A stretch of 38,372 nt of DNA, taken from IMG/VR virus record IMGVR_UViG_3300034141_000037, positions 1 to 38,372 of that record. The stretch is one strand, 5' to 3'. Source of the DNA: a virus. This document shows positions 1 through 7,398 of this stretch, one piece after another. The stretch's first letter is position 1. Each line of letters begins with the position of its first letter. The notes beneath the pieces were generated by a model. The model was not told the origin of the DNA. It saw nothing but the letters and a program-made list of their open reading frames with translations, and did not search any database. A program made the translations under genes and the position numbers.

Positions 1-510
1 ATCGTGGGCGTCAAGCAGGGCTTCTCCACGGGGTCGTACCGCTTCTCCGGCCAAGTGGTCGGGTCCCGCCCGGACCTCGGGGCTGCAGAAGGAACGTCCA
101 CTGGCTCCTACGCCTACACCGGATCCGTCGTCGGCAGGAAGCCGTCACGCGGTGTCAGCGTCGGCACCTACCTGTTCGTCGGGTCCGTCAAGTCAGCAGC
201 AGTCAATGGTGGAACCAGCGTCGGCAGCCACCACTGGACGGGCAGCGTCTTCGGGTCCACCCCCCGCTCCGGCACCAGCACAGGCAGTCACCACTGGCAT
301 GGGACCGTCGTCGGATCGTCCAGCACAGCCGTCGACCTGTGTGTCTCCGCCACCGTCGGACACAGGCGCTGGGCCGGTAGCCTGGGGGAGCGTGCCACCA
401 GCGCCCTCCTGGGCTCACGGGACAGCCACGCACAGATCAGGGAGCGCGACATGCACGCCCACATCGGCAGCGCCAGCGTCAGCGCGGAACTGGAGGACGC
501 ATGTACGTGA
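1..510 (+). CDS. Repeat-containing structural protein, 5' end outside window
   Basis: The protein consists of about five degenerate units of 18-24 residues with the pattern G-[TS]-[ST]-x-G-[ST]-[YH]-x-[FYW]-x-G-[ST]-V-V-G, followed by a polar tail with several His and Arg. The first visible residues (I-V-G) match the end of a unit, and the frame is open to the left edge, so the gene very likely starts upstream and the GTG at position 4 is not the true start. Such Gly/Ser/aromatic repeats are seen in phage virion proteins, and the position before the neck genes fits a head or tail surface protein. Exact function not recognised. It overlaps the next gene by 10 bp. Confidence 0.6.
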   Translation: MVGVKQGFSTGSYRFSGQVVGSRPDLGAAEGTSTGSYAYTGSVVGRKPSRGVSVGTYLFVGSVKSAAVNGGTSVGSHHWTGSVFGSTPRSGTSTGSHHWHGTVVGSSSTAVDLCVSATVGHRRWAGSLGERATSALLGSRDSHAQIRERDMHAHIGSASVSAELEDACT

Positions 511-782
511 AGGTCGAGGAGTATCCCCGCGAGACCGTGGAGTACGTCCCCTTCGAGAACGTCACCGTCAACGGCCAGCCCTGGGTGGGGGGCTTCAACT
601 ACTCCATCACCGAGAACTTCGCCCGCCCCACCGTCTGGACACCCACCGTTCCGGTCGAGGGCAAGCAGTCGTTCCTCCTGAATGGCCCATCGCTCGGCGT
701 CGGGCTCTACAAGGTGTGGGTTCAGGTGGCTGATGGGGACGAGAGCGTCGTCATCCTCGCCGGACAGTTCAAGGTGTCCTGA
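501..782 (+). CDS. Small virion-associated hypothetical protein
   Basis: A 93-residue acidic protein rich in Val, Tyr and aromatic residues, without Cys, signal peptide or membrane segment. Alternating hydrophobic strands (for example V-Y-V-P-F-E and Y-K-V-W-V-Q-V) suggest a small all-beta, possibly Ig-like fold. The ATG overlaps the end of the repeat protein and the stop overlaps the next start (TGATG), so it is translated within the head-tail operon. The context suggests a decoration or connector role, but no family is recognised. Confidence 0.6.
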   Translation: MYVKVEEYPRETVEYVPFENVTVNGQPWVGGFNYSITENFARPTVWTPTVPVEGKQSFLLNGPSLGVGLYKVWVQVADGDESVVILAGQFKVS

Positions 783-1255
783 TGTTCGACCGCCTCACGG
801 ACCTAGCCACCTGCCTGTGCAGGCAGATCACCGAGAACGGTGGTCCAGAGACCTGCTTCTGCGGTGTCATCCCCGGTGACGCCGCCATCCAGGACTACGC
901 AGGCGATTGTGCGACGGGCTGCGGCATGGCCTGGGTGCGTCTGGTGTCCATGATGCCCATGTCAGGGGTCGATCTGCAGAACACCGACCCCGGGAACTGC
1001 TCCAGCGAGGTCGGGGCCATCGTGGAGGTCGGCATCATGCGGTGCATCGGCTCTGGGGACCAGCGTCGGACCGCTCCCAAGGACGCGGAACTGCTCCGGG
1101 CCACCGAACAGCAGATCAAGGACGCCCTGACGATGCGCCAGGCCATCGCCTGCTGTCCCTCCATCGACTCCAAGGACTTCATCCTCGGTGCGTACGCCCC
1201 GATGGGACCGATGGGCGGTCTCGTGGGCGGCGCGTGGTCCCTGACGGTGATCTGA
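782..1255 (+). CDS. Cys-rich neck / tail-terminator-like protein
   Basis: 157 residues with nine or more Cys, an A-W-V-R-L strand, a V-E-V-G-I-M-R-C strand and a helix ending in A-I-A-C-C. Proteins with this layout (CG..AWVR ... VEVG..RC ... D...M..A..CC) occur between the capsid and tail genes of actinophages and are usually called tail terminator or head-tail connector. That is family recall, not a search result. It starts in a TGATG overlap with the gene before and is followed 4 bp later by an HK97 gp10-like gene, which supports a neck or tail-completion role. Confidence 0.55.
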   Translation: MFDRLTDLATCLCRQITENGGPETCFCGVIPGDAAIQDYAGDCATGCGMAWVRLVSMMPMSGVDLQNTDPGNCSSEVGAIVEVGIMRCIGSGDQRRTAPKDAELLRATEQQIKDALTMRQAIACCPSIDSKDFILGAYAPMGPMGGLVGGAWSLTVI

Positions 1256-1259
1256 CGCC

Positions 1260-1736
1260 ATGGCGCTCCGCATGGTCATCTACGACTCGGTGCTGTTCAA
1301 CCGGACAGGCCAGGTCCGACGCTGGGCGGAGGCTGTGGAGCGCCGATTCACCATGAACGCCCGAGATGCGGCCCCACTGAACAAGCGAGCCGTCAAGACG
1401 CTCGGCGCGCCGCCTGTCGGCACGCTGAAGGCCGGGATCTCGGGCAACGTGACCCGCATCGGGCCTCGGCACCTGCAGACGGACATCGTGTCGTCGGCCC
1501 CGTACTCCCTGTACGTCATCCGAGGCACCGGGACCATCACATCTGGCTCCCCGGACATCGAGGACTGGCGTTCCTGGATGTACGTGCCCCCCAACCCGGG
1601 GTTCGGTGGCGTCACCCGGCAGCAGACGGTGAGCGGGCAGGCACCCAACAACTTCCTGGGCACAGCAGCCCGTCTCACAGCGGCCCGCCACCCCTCTCTG
1701 CGAGGGTTCAACGCTCAGACGTTCCGCTCGTTCTGA
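1260..1736 (+). CDS. Head-tail connector / neck protein, HK97 gp10-like
   Basis: 158 residues. The central stretch S-A-P-Y-S-L-Y-V-I-R-G-T-G followed by P, G and V-S-G-Q-A-P-N-N-F-L resembles the conserved core of HK97 gp10-type tail-completion proteins (PYA..V..GT...P......G..pn.fl..A). These assemble at the head-tail junction. The position directly before the chaperones fits the usual neck-tail order, although no major tail protein gene intervenes. The stop codon TGA overlaps the palindrome at 1736-1747. Confidence 0.6.
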   Translation: MALRMVIYDSVLFNRTGQVRRWAEAVERRFTMNARDAAPLNKRAVKTLGAPPVGTLKAGISGNVTRIGPRHLQTDIVSSAPYSLYVIRGTGTITSGSPDIEDWRSWMYVPPNPGFGGVTRQQTVSGQAPNNFLGTAARLTAARHPSLRGFNAQTFRSF

Positions 1737-1747
1737 TCAGTACTAAT
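1736..1747. promoter_or_regulatory. 12-bp palindrome ATCAGTACTAAT
   Basis: One of 20 related palindromes in the window. It overlaps the stop of the neck gene and lies 78 bp before the tail-chaperone start, in the only sizeable gap of the early tail operon. Operator function is inferred. Confidence 0.75.
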
Positions 1748-1825
1748 GCCTCCCCCGTCATGGGGGCAGTTCCGACGTGCGCCGTGACGCCTACACTTGC
1801 CTGAAGTCCACTAGAAAGGCAGAAC

Positions 1826-2227
1826 ATGCGCGAGTTCACCACGGCAGCCAAGGAGTCCTCCAGGAAGCAGGAGGGCACCGAGGAGTACGAGTTCAAGGTC
1901 GACGGCAGGACCGTGAAGGCGTACAAGCCTGAGCCAGCCCAGTTGGCGGTCACCCTGGCCAGGATCGGACGGCACACCACAGAGCAGTCCAAGGTCGCGG
2001 GCATCATCGACTTCTTCGTCGGCATCATGGACGAAGACTCCGCCACCTACTTCACCGACCGCCTGCTCGACCGCACCGACCCGTTCGAGATCGAGGACAT
2101 CCAGAACATCCTGGAGTACCTGGTCGAGGAGTGGTCGGGAAACCCTACGCAGTCGCCGTCCGACTCCACTGGATCGCCGCAGAACACTGGGTCCACCTCG
2201 ACGCCGCCTACGCCAGCCTTGACCTGA
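1826..2227 (+). CDS. Tail assembly chaperone, short (non-shifted) product
   Basis: 133 residues. The protein is charged at the N-terminus and has a helical core (L-A-V-T-L-A-R-I-G-R-H, I-D-F-F-V-G-I-M-D-E, I-E-D-I-Q-N-I-L-E-Y-L), as expected for the gpG-like chaperone that keeps the tape measure soluble during tail assembly. It is immediately upstream of the tape measure, the universal position for this gene. The ATG has a clear ribosome-binding site, AGAAAGG, 8 bp upstream. Near its end lies a canonical -1 slippery heptamer, so this is the shorter of two products. Confidence 0.88.
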   Translation: MREFTTAAKESSRKQEGTEEYEFKVDGRTVKAYKPEPAQLAVTLARIGRHTTEQSKVAGIIDFFVGIMDEDSATYFTDRLLDRTDPFEIEDIQNILEYLVEEWSGNPTQSPSDSTGSPQNTGSTSTPPTPALT

Positions 2228-2424
2228 TAACCATGCCGCCTCACCGGTTCTGCAACCTGGTGATGGCGTGGTGTCAGGAGAGGATAGACCCGGAGAAGTT
2301 GGAGGAGTGGAAGTACATGATGTCTCAGCCACTCCCCGGGGATGAGAAGAAGGTGACCCCCATGCAGGCCGAAGACGAGGGTGCCTCCTTCATGGCCCTG
2401 ATGGGCCAGGTGCAGGGTGCCTAG
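1826..2424 (+). CDS. Tail assembly chaperone, -1 frameshift fusion (gpG-T type)
   Basis: Ribosomes that slip back one base at G-GGA-AAC (2137-2143) leave frame 2 after residue 106 and continue from 2143 in frame 1 for 93 codons to the TAG at 2422, giving a 199-residue fusion. The shifted extension contains a conserved-looking aromatic helix region (H-W-I-A-A-E-H-W, F-C-N-L-V-M-A-W-C-Q-E-R) and ends beside the tape-measure start. The two-product arrangement is established for tail chaperones of many tailed phages. The heptamer here is in the correct phase for slippage. Confidence 0.88.
2137..2143 (+). other. -1 ribosomal frameshift slippery site GGGAAAC
   Basis: The zero frame reads GGA-AAC and the -1 frame GGG-AAA, so both tRNAs can re-pair. 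It lies inside the overlap between the short chaperone frame and the T-type extension. This is the textbook X-XXY-YYZ form. Confidence 0.9.
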
Positions 2425-5400
2425 AGGCGAGCGGGTAGGAGAGGCGTACGTCCGGATCCACGCGGACGGTGAGGGTCTCAACAAGGAGATCCGCAACCTC
2501 TTTGACGACGCGGAGCCGGAGTACGAGAAGGGCGGTAGGCGCGGCTCTCAGGCGTACTCCAAGGCGTTCGCCAACGAGATGCAGAAGGCCCCCAACCAGA
2601 CGGCGCTGCGTCAGTCCCTGACGGACGCACTCGCCAAGGGGGACTTCCTCTCGCAGTCGTTCTTCCGGTCACGGAACTGGACGAACTTCCGCAGCGGGCT
2701 CATCAAGGAGTTCGGGGACGCCGGTCGACTCGCCGGGGATAACCTTGAGAACGACATGCTCCAGGGCATGACGTTTGAAGGACTGCAGGGTCGTCTCGAC
2801 AACATCGTCCGGGACATCGTTGCGGCCCAGAAGCAGATCCAGCAGGAGGAGTCCCGGATCCTTGCGGACCGGGAGCGGCAGCACCGGGACATGCTCGCTG
2901 CCTACGCGGAGAACGAGAACCGGGCGTGGCGGGAAGCGGACTTCGAGTTCGAGCGTCACGTCCAGGAGCGGCAGCGGCAGGTCGACCGCATCACCGACCT
3001 CATGGAGGGCTACAGCGAGGAGTTGGACCGGATCGCCCGAGGCCAGTCCATCGGGGACCGCAGCCGCAGCGACCTGATCCGGGACTTCAGGGAGATGGCC
3101 CGTGTCCTCGACGCCGGTGGTGCGCCGATGTCCGAGATGCGTGAGCAACTCCGCCGCATGGACAACCAACTCCGGGCCACCCATCCTGCACTCACTCGCA
3201 GCATCGCGCTCACCGACCGGTTCGGGGTCATGGTCGGGCGTGCGTTCGGCAAGGGGTCGCGCAACGACTTCGTGAACTTCATCGGCTCCATCGCTGGCGG
3301 GCTGGCGCGTCTCCTCGGAATCATCCCCAGGGTCATCAACGGCTTCCTCGGGCTCGCCAACTCCATGCGGATCGCGTTCGACAACGCCGGTCGTGGAGTC
3401 GGAGGTGCCCTAGCGGCCATTACCGTGGCCCTGGAGACAGGCGGGGTGGCCCTCCTGGCGTTCGCTGGCATCGTCGCCGGTGTCGTGGTGTTCATCGGCC
3501 CCCTCGTCTCCCTGCTGGGTTCTTTGTTGGGGATCGTGGTGGCACTGGCGGGCAGCCTGTCGTTCGCTCTCCTCGGTGCGCTCGGCGCTGTCGCTGGAGC
3601 GATGGTCCCCCTGGCTGCGGGCATCGGGGTGGTGGTCGCAGCCTTCATGTCCCTCAACGATGCCCAGAAGCAGGCCCTGAAGGTCCAGATCAGACCGCTC
3701 GTGGACGCCTTCCGGGGGCTCGGGGAGGTGGCACGGGAAGGGGTGTTCAGCAACATCGGGAACCAGGCCCGAGTGCTCGCTCCGATCATCCGAGCACTGG
3801 AGCCTGCCGTCGATGGGGTGGCCCGTGCCATCGCCCGTCTCGGTGACTACTGGGTGGAGGCTCTGAACAGTCCCGCCATGGCGCAGTTCATGGCGACGAT
3901 GGACACGTTCCTCCCTCGTGCCGTGGAGGCGCTTGGTCGAGCCTTCGGCAACACACTCGGAGGCTTGGGTGGCATGTTCCGTGCCATGACTCCGTTCATC
4001 ACGGACTTTCTGGGCTGGCTGGAGAGGATCACCGGAGAGTTCGCTGAGTGGGCCAACAGCGTCCGAGGCCAGGAGGAGATCCAGCGGTTCTTCGAGCGTG
4101 CCGGTGAGTCGATCCAGGCCGTCAGTGAGTTCCTCGGTGAGGCTCTGGCGCTGCTGTCCGAGTTGTTCACTCAGGGCCGGGGGACCGGCGACAACATCTT
4201 CGAGCGTATGGCCGGGGGGCTCCGGAACCTGACGGAGTGGCTGCAGGACAACCCGAACGCCGTGAGTGACTGGTTCGGTCAGGCGGAGGAAGTTGCCGCT
4301 GCCATCGGCAGGATCGTCGGAGCCGTTGCGAAACTCGTAGCGGAACTGGATGGCCTCATGTCCCGTGGGGCTGTCGTGGGAATCCTGAACGGGATCGCTG
4401 GCGCTCTGCGTGGGATCGCCAACGTCGTCGGGCTCGCCGCTGACGGGTTCGAGACGATGGGTCGTGCTGTCGGCAGGATCAACTGGGGTGCTGTCCAGAC
4501 TGGTGCAGCGTTGGCGTTCGGTGGACTCCCGGGTCGGATCGCTGTCGCCGTCCAGGGCATAGCGCCCGTCCTCAATCGAGCGTTCAGCCGACTTCCTCCG
4601 CTGGCGCAGACGGCGGTCCGTCTCATCATCTCCCCGTTCTTCGGACTTGCTGGCGGCATCGCCCGGGCGGTTGGGCCTGCTGCCGGGATCCTGCAGCGCA
4701 CGTTCAACCGGATGCCAGTGCCTGCCCGAGTGGCAGTGACTGCCATCGCCATAGCGTTCGGTGGTCTGCCGGGGAGGATCGCGGCGGGTGTCGCTGGAGT
4801 GCCGGGGATCATCCGAGGGATCATGTCCCGCCTGCCACCTCCCGCACAGGCCGCTATCCGCGTTATTGGGGCGCACTTCCGCACCATGCCCGCGCTGATC
4901 CGTGGTGCCACAGCGTCCATCCCGGGGATCTTCCGGACCACCATGAACCGGCTACCACCGATCTCGCAGTCCACACTGGCTCGCATCATCGCCATCGGGT
5001 TCTCACCGATGCCTGGCCGGATCGGCGCAGCCATTAGCGCGGCACCGGGGATCGTGAGGGGCATCTTCAACCGGATGCCGCCGTCAGCCCAGGCCACAGT
5101 GACCTCCATCATCAGCCGCTTCCGCGCTGTGCCCGGTGGTGTCGGTGGAGCCGTGGCTGGAGTCGTGGGGATCGTCGCCGGGCACTTCGCCGGGATCGCT
5201 GGGGCCGCTCGGGACGCAGCAAGCAACGCCGTCTCAGCCTTCGCGGGCCTTGGTGGTCGCATCCTCAGCGCCATCGGCAGCATCGTGATCCGACCGACCA
5301 TCTCGATGCCCAGCATCCCCAGGATCAACCTCCCGTTCACAGCCTCTGGCGGTCTGTTCAACGGGGCTCAGGCTCGGATCATCGGTGAGGCAGGACCGGA

Positions 5401-5623
5401 GGCCGTGGTCCCGCTGGACCGCCCTCTCTCGCAGGTGGACCCGGCTGTTCGGCTGCTGTCAGCCATCGCGCAGGGCAAGTCCATGCCGCACATGGCGTCC
5501 GGTGGGGTCGTAGGTGGTGGGCGTCAGGTCACCATCGAGCAGTTCACCGTAGTCACACCGAACGCGAACCCAGAGGGTGTCGCGGAGCAGGTCATCAACC
5601 GTCTCGTCGCGGCTGGGTACTAG
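2417..5623 (+). CDS. Tape measure protein
   Basis: 1068 residues, the longest gene in the window and directly after the chaperones. Residues 1-270 are charged and helical with coiled-coil character (repeated E-R-Q-R-Q-V-D-R type stretches). About 280-420 are long hydrophobic Gly/Ala/Val membrane-like segments. About 724-925 are five tandem units of about 40 residues. The C-terminus has the motif A-S-G-G-x-F, then A-R-I-I-G-E-A-G-P-E-A-V-V-P-L, typical of tape-measure C-termini. The protein sets tail length and is thought to be ejected into the host. The start is GTG, overlapping the preceding stop by 8 bp. Confidence 0.95.
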   Translation: MPRGERVGEAYVRIHADGEGLNKEIRNLFDDAEPEYEKGGRRGSQAYSKAFANEMQKAPNQTALRQSLTDALAKGDFLSQSFFRSRNWTNFRSGLIKEFGDAGRLAGDNLENDMLQGMTFEGLQGRLDNIVRDIVAAQKQIQQEESRILADRERQHRDMLAAYAENENRAWREADFEFERHVQERQRQVDRITDLMEGYSEELDRIARGQSIGDRSRSDLIRDFREMARVLDAGGAPMSEMREQLRRMDNQLRATHPALTRSIALTDRFGVMVGRAFGKGSRNDFVNFIGSIAGGLARLLGIIPRVINGFLGLANSMRIAFDNAGRGVGGALAAITVALETGGVALLAFAGIVAGVVVFIGPLVSLLGSLLGIVVALAGSLSFALLGALGAVAGAMVPLAAGIGVVVAAFMSLNDAQKQALKVQIRPLVDAFRGLGEVAREGVFSNIGNQARVLAPIIRALEPAVDGVARAIARLGDYWVEALNSPAMAQFMATMDTFLPRAVEALGRAFGNTLGGLGGMFRAMTPFITDFLGWLERITGEFAEWANSVRGQEEIQRFFERAGESIQAVSEFLGEALALLSELFTQGRGTGDNIFERMAGGLRNLTEWLQDNPNAVSDWFGQAEEVAAAIGRIVGAVAKLVAELDGLMSRGAVVGILNGIAGALRGIANVVGLAADGFETMGRAVGRINWGAVQTGAALAFGGLPGRIAVAVQGIAPVLNRAFSRLPPLAQTAVRLIISPFFGLAGGIARAVGPAAGILQRTFNRMPVPARVAVTAIAIAFGGLPGRIAAGVAGVPGIIRGIMSRLPPPAQAAIRVIGAHFRTMPALIRGATASIPGIFRTTMNRLPPISQSTLARIIAIGFSPMPGRIGAAISAAPGIVRGIFNRMPPSAQATVTSIISRFRAVPGGVGGAVAGVVGIVAGHFAGIAGAARDAASNAVSAFAGLGGRILSAIGSIVIRPTISMPSIPRINLPFTASGGLFNGAQARIIGEAGPEAVVPLDRPLSQVDPAVRLLSAIAQGKSMPHMASGGVVGGGRQVTIEQFTVVTPNANPEGVAEQVINRLVAAGY
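4586..5188 (+). repeat. Five tandem 40-residue repeats inside the tape measure
   Basis: Units start with [SN]-R-[LM]-P-P/V-x-[AS]-[QR] and carry a following F-x-x-[ML]-[PA]-G-x-I, then P-G-I-[IVF]-R, with near-constant spacing of 40-41 residues. The DNA is diverged, so this is a protein-level repeat rather than a recent duplication. Confidence 0.8.
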
Positions 5624-5631
5624 GAGGCGCT

Positions 5632-7398
5632 GTGGCTTGGCATGGGTGGTTCACATACGACGGGTCCGAGTTCATCAACGCGACCCGGACTGAGACGTAC
5701 GTCGAGAACGCTGGTGTGACCTGGTTCCGGCCACAGTTCAAGAACGACTCCCTGCCGGTGGCGCTCGGGGACACGGAGTACCGGACCCCACTGATGGACA
5801 ACGCTCCCTGGGTGGACCCGGACGCCGTGGAGTCCCTCGACTTCTGGGGCCTGTACCCGTTGAACGTGGTCGGGGTCGAGAACTCCAGCCGTGCATCCAC
5901 CCCTGTCGAGTCCCTCGGTGACGGTGGGGCTACTGGGCGTCTCCGGCACGGCATGAAGGAGGTCGTGTTCACCACGCTCCTGATGGCGGGCACGGAGGCT
6001 GCTGCAGCGTACGGCTTCAACTGGCTGAAGCAGGTCCTCCTGGGGAGCGCCTGCGGCTCCTCGTTCACGTCCGCATGTGACGGTGGGGAGTTGTGCTACC
6101 TGCAGTCCCCGCCTGAGATGGACCTCACTACCAACGCCCGGTACGTCCCCGGTGGGGGCGGAGGAGGAGGGGGCGGTGGTGGCGGAGGAGGTGGCGGCAC
6201 TCTCACCACGGCCCTGATCGACGGTGGGGACCTGATCTCCGAGGTCGGGGGTGATGGCACTGTCGACGGCGGCAGACCGGACTCTGCCTACACCGACGAG
6301 ACGTGGGGCGGTGGTCCCGGCTACGCCCTGACAACGGTCCTGGATGGTGGCACTCCGGAGGGCGTCGGCTTCACCCAGGGCACAGTGCTGCGGGACACGT
6401 CGGTGGACTACCCGGAGGCTGACGGTGGTCGACCGTTGGACGTGACCCAGTTCGTGTTCGAGGGTGGCACCCCTCAGGCCACCGGCTCTGTCGTAGACAT
6501 CAGCGAGTTCCCCTGGTCGACCGTCGCTCCTCCACCTGATCCTGTGACGCCTCCGGTGGACGGTGAGGATCCTGGAGTGGTCGAGTTGTTCACGGAGGTT
6601 GAGGACTGCCTGACGCCGCTGCTGCGGACGTTTCGCAAGGTGTCCTTCAACGGTGGGCCTCTCCTAACCAGCAGGCGCACCACCTCCGACGGCTCCCAGG
6701 TGTGGACCGTCGAGTTCACCGCCACCGTCGGGAACCCCTACGAGTTCGGTGCAGAGGTCCCCGTCATCGAGGGCTTCCTGGATCCATTAGTACTAATCCC
6801 GTGGGCTGGTGGGGTCACCCCCGCTGGGGCGTCCATGGACCTCGACGGATACCTGCACGACGAGGCCGCATGTGCTGTCCCGGAGTACAGCCCCATCTAT
6901 GACCCGCTGGCACCGGCGTTCGTCCCACCCCCGAACCCGCCGTCGATCCCGCTCGGGCACTACGACCCGCCCACCAACTGGCACCGTCGGCAGTTCACGA
7001 TCCCCAAGCAGTACATCCCCTCGTGGGGCGAAGTGGTGCCGGAGGTCAAGATCCACGCCACCCAGGGGGAGATGCGGAACCTGCGGCTCAGGTTCTACGC
7101 CGACATCTACGACACCGGCAGCATCGTGGACGACCCCTGCTCCTACTGCGGCGACATCGTGGTGTCCTACGTTCCTGCTGACCACACGCTGGTCCTGAAT
7201 GGTGCCGACCAGGCGGTGTACGTCCTGTCCCCCGGTGGTGCGCGTAGGCGAGCCGACTCCCTGGTGTTCAAGACCGACGGGACACCGTTCGACTGGCCCT
7301 CCCTGTCGTGCGGGTTCGCCTACATCGTGACCGTGGACCTCCCGCAGACCCAGGCCACACCCACCGTGGACCTGTCGCTGTACGCACGGGCGGTCTGA
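5632..7398 (+). CDS. Dit-like minor tail protein with poly-glycine linker
   Basis: 588 residues. The N-terminal third (starting A-W-H-G-W-F-T-Y-D-G-S-E-F-I-N-A-T-R-T-E) matches the opening pattern of minor tail proteins that follow the tape measure in actinophages and occupy the distal-tail (Dit) position. About residues 180-196 are an unbroken glycine run, followed by D-G-G-rich repeats to about residue 300 and a beta-rich C-terminal domain with P-x-N-W-H-R-R-Q-F. The start is GTG with AGGAGG 4 bp before it; it ends in a TGATG overlap with the next tail gene. A copy of the regulatory palindrome lies inside the coding region. Confidence 0.82.
   Translation: MAWHGWFTYDGSEFINATRTETYVENAGVTWFRPQFKNDSLPVALGDTEYRTPLMDNAPWVDPDAVESLDFWGLYPLNVVGVENSSRASTPVESLGDGGATGRLRHGMKEVVFTTLLMAGTEAAAAYGFNWLKQVLLGSACGSSFTSACDGGELCYLQSPPEMDLTTNARYVPGGGGGGGGGGGGGGGGTLTTALIDGGDLISEVGGDGTVDGGRPDSAYTDETWGGGPGYALTTVLDGGTPEGVGFTQGTVLRDTSVDYPEADGGRPLDVTQFVFEGGTPQATGSVVDISEFPWSTVAPPPDPVTPPVDGEDPGVVELFTEVEDCLTPLLRTFRKVSFNGGPLLTSRRTTSDGSQVWTVEFTATVGNPYEFGAEVPVIEGFLDPLVLIPWAGGVTPAGASMDLDGYLHDEAACAVPEYSPIYDPLAPAFVPPPNPPSIPLGHYDPPTNWHRRQFTIPKQYIPSWGEVVPEVKIHATQGEMRNLRLRFYADIYDTGSIVDDPCSYCGDIVVSYVPADHTLVLNGADQAVYVLSPGGARRRADSLVFKTDGTPFDWPSLSCGFAYIVTVDLPQTQATPTVDLSLYARAV
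6786..6797. promoter_or_regulatory. 12-bp palindrome ATTAGTACTAAT, intragenic
   Basis: Perfect 12-bp copy within the Dit-like gene, encoding L-V-L-I in frame. It is not next to any start codon, which resembles the intragenic stoperators of cluster A mycobacteriophages more than a promoter operator. Confidence 0.7.

Noticed and set aside
3010-5361. Long open frames antisense to the tape measure (up to 488 codons)
   Set aside because: They are mirror frames of a GC-rich gene with Arg/Pro/Thr-biased products, no ribosome-binding sites, and conflict with a certain tape-measure gene.
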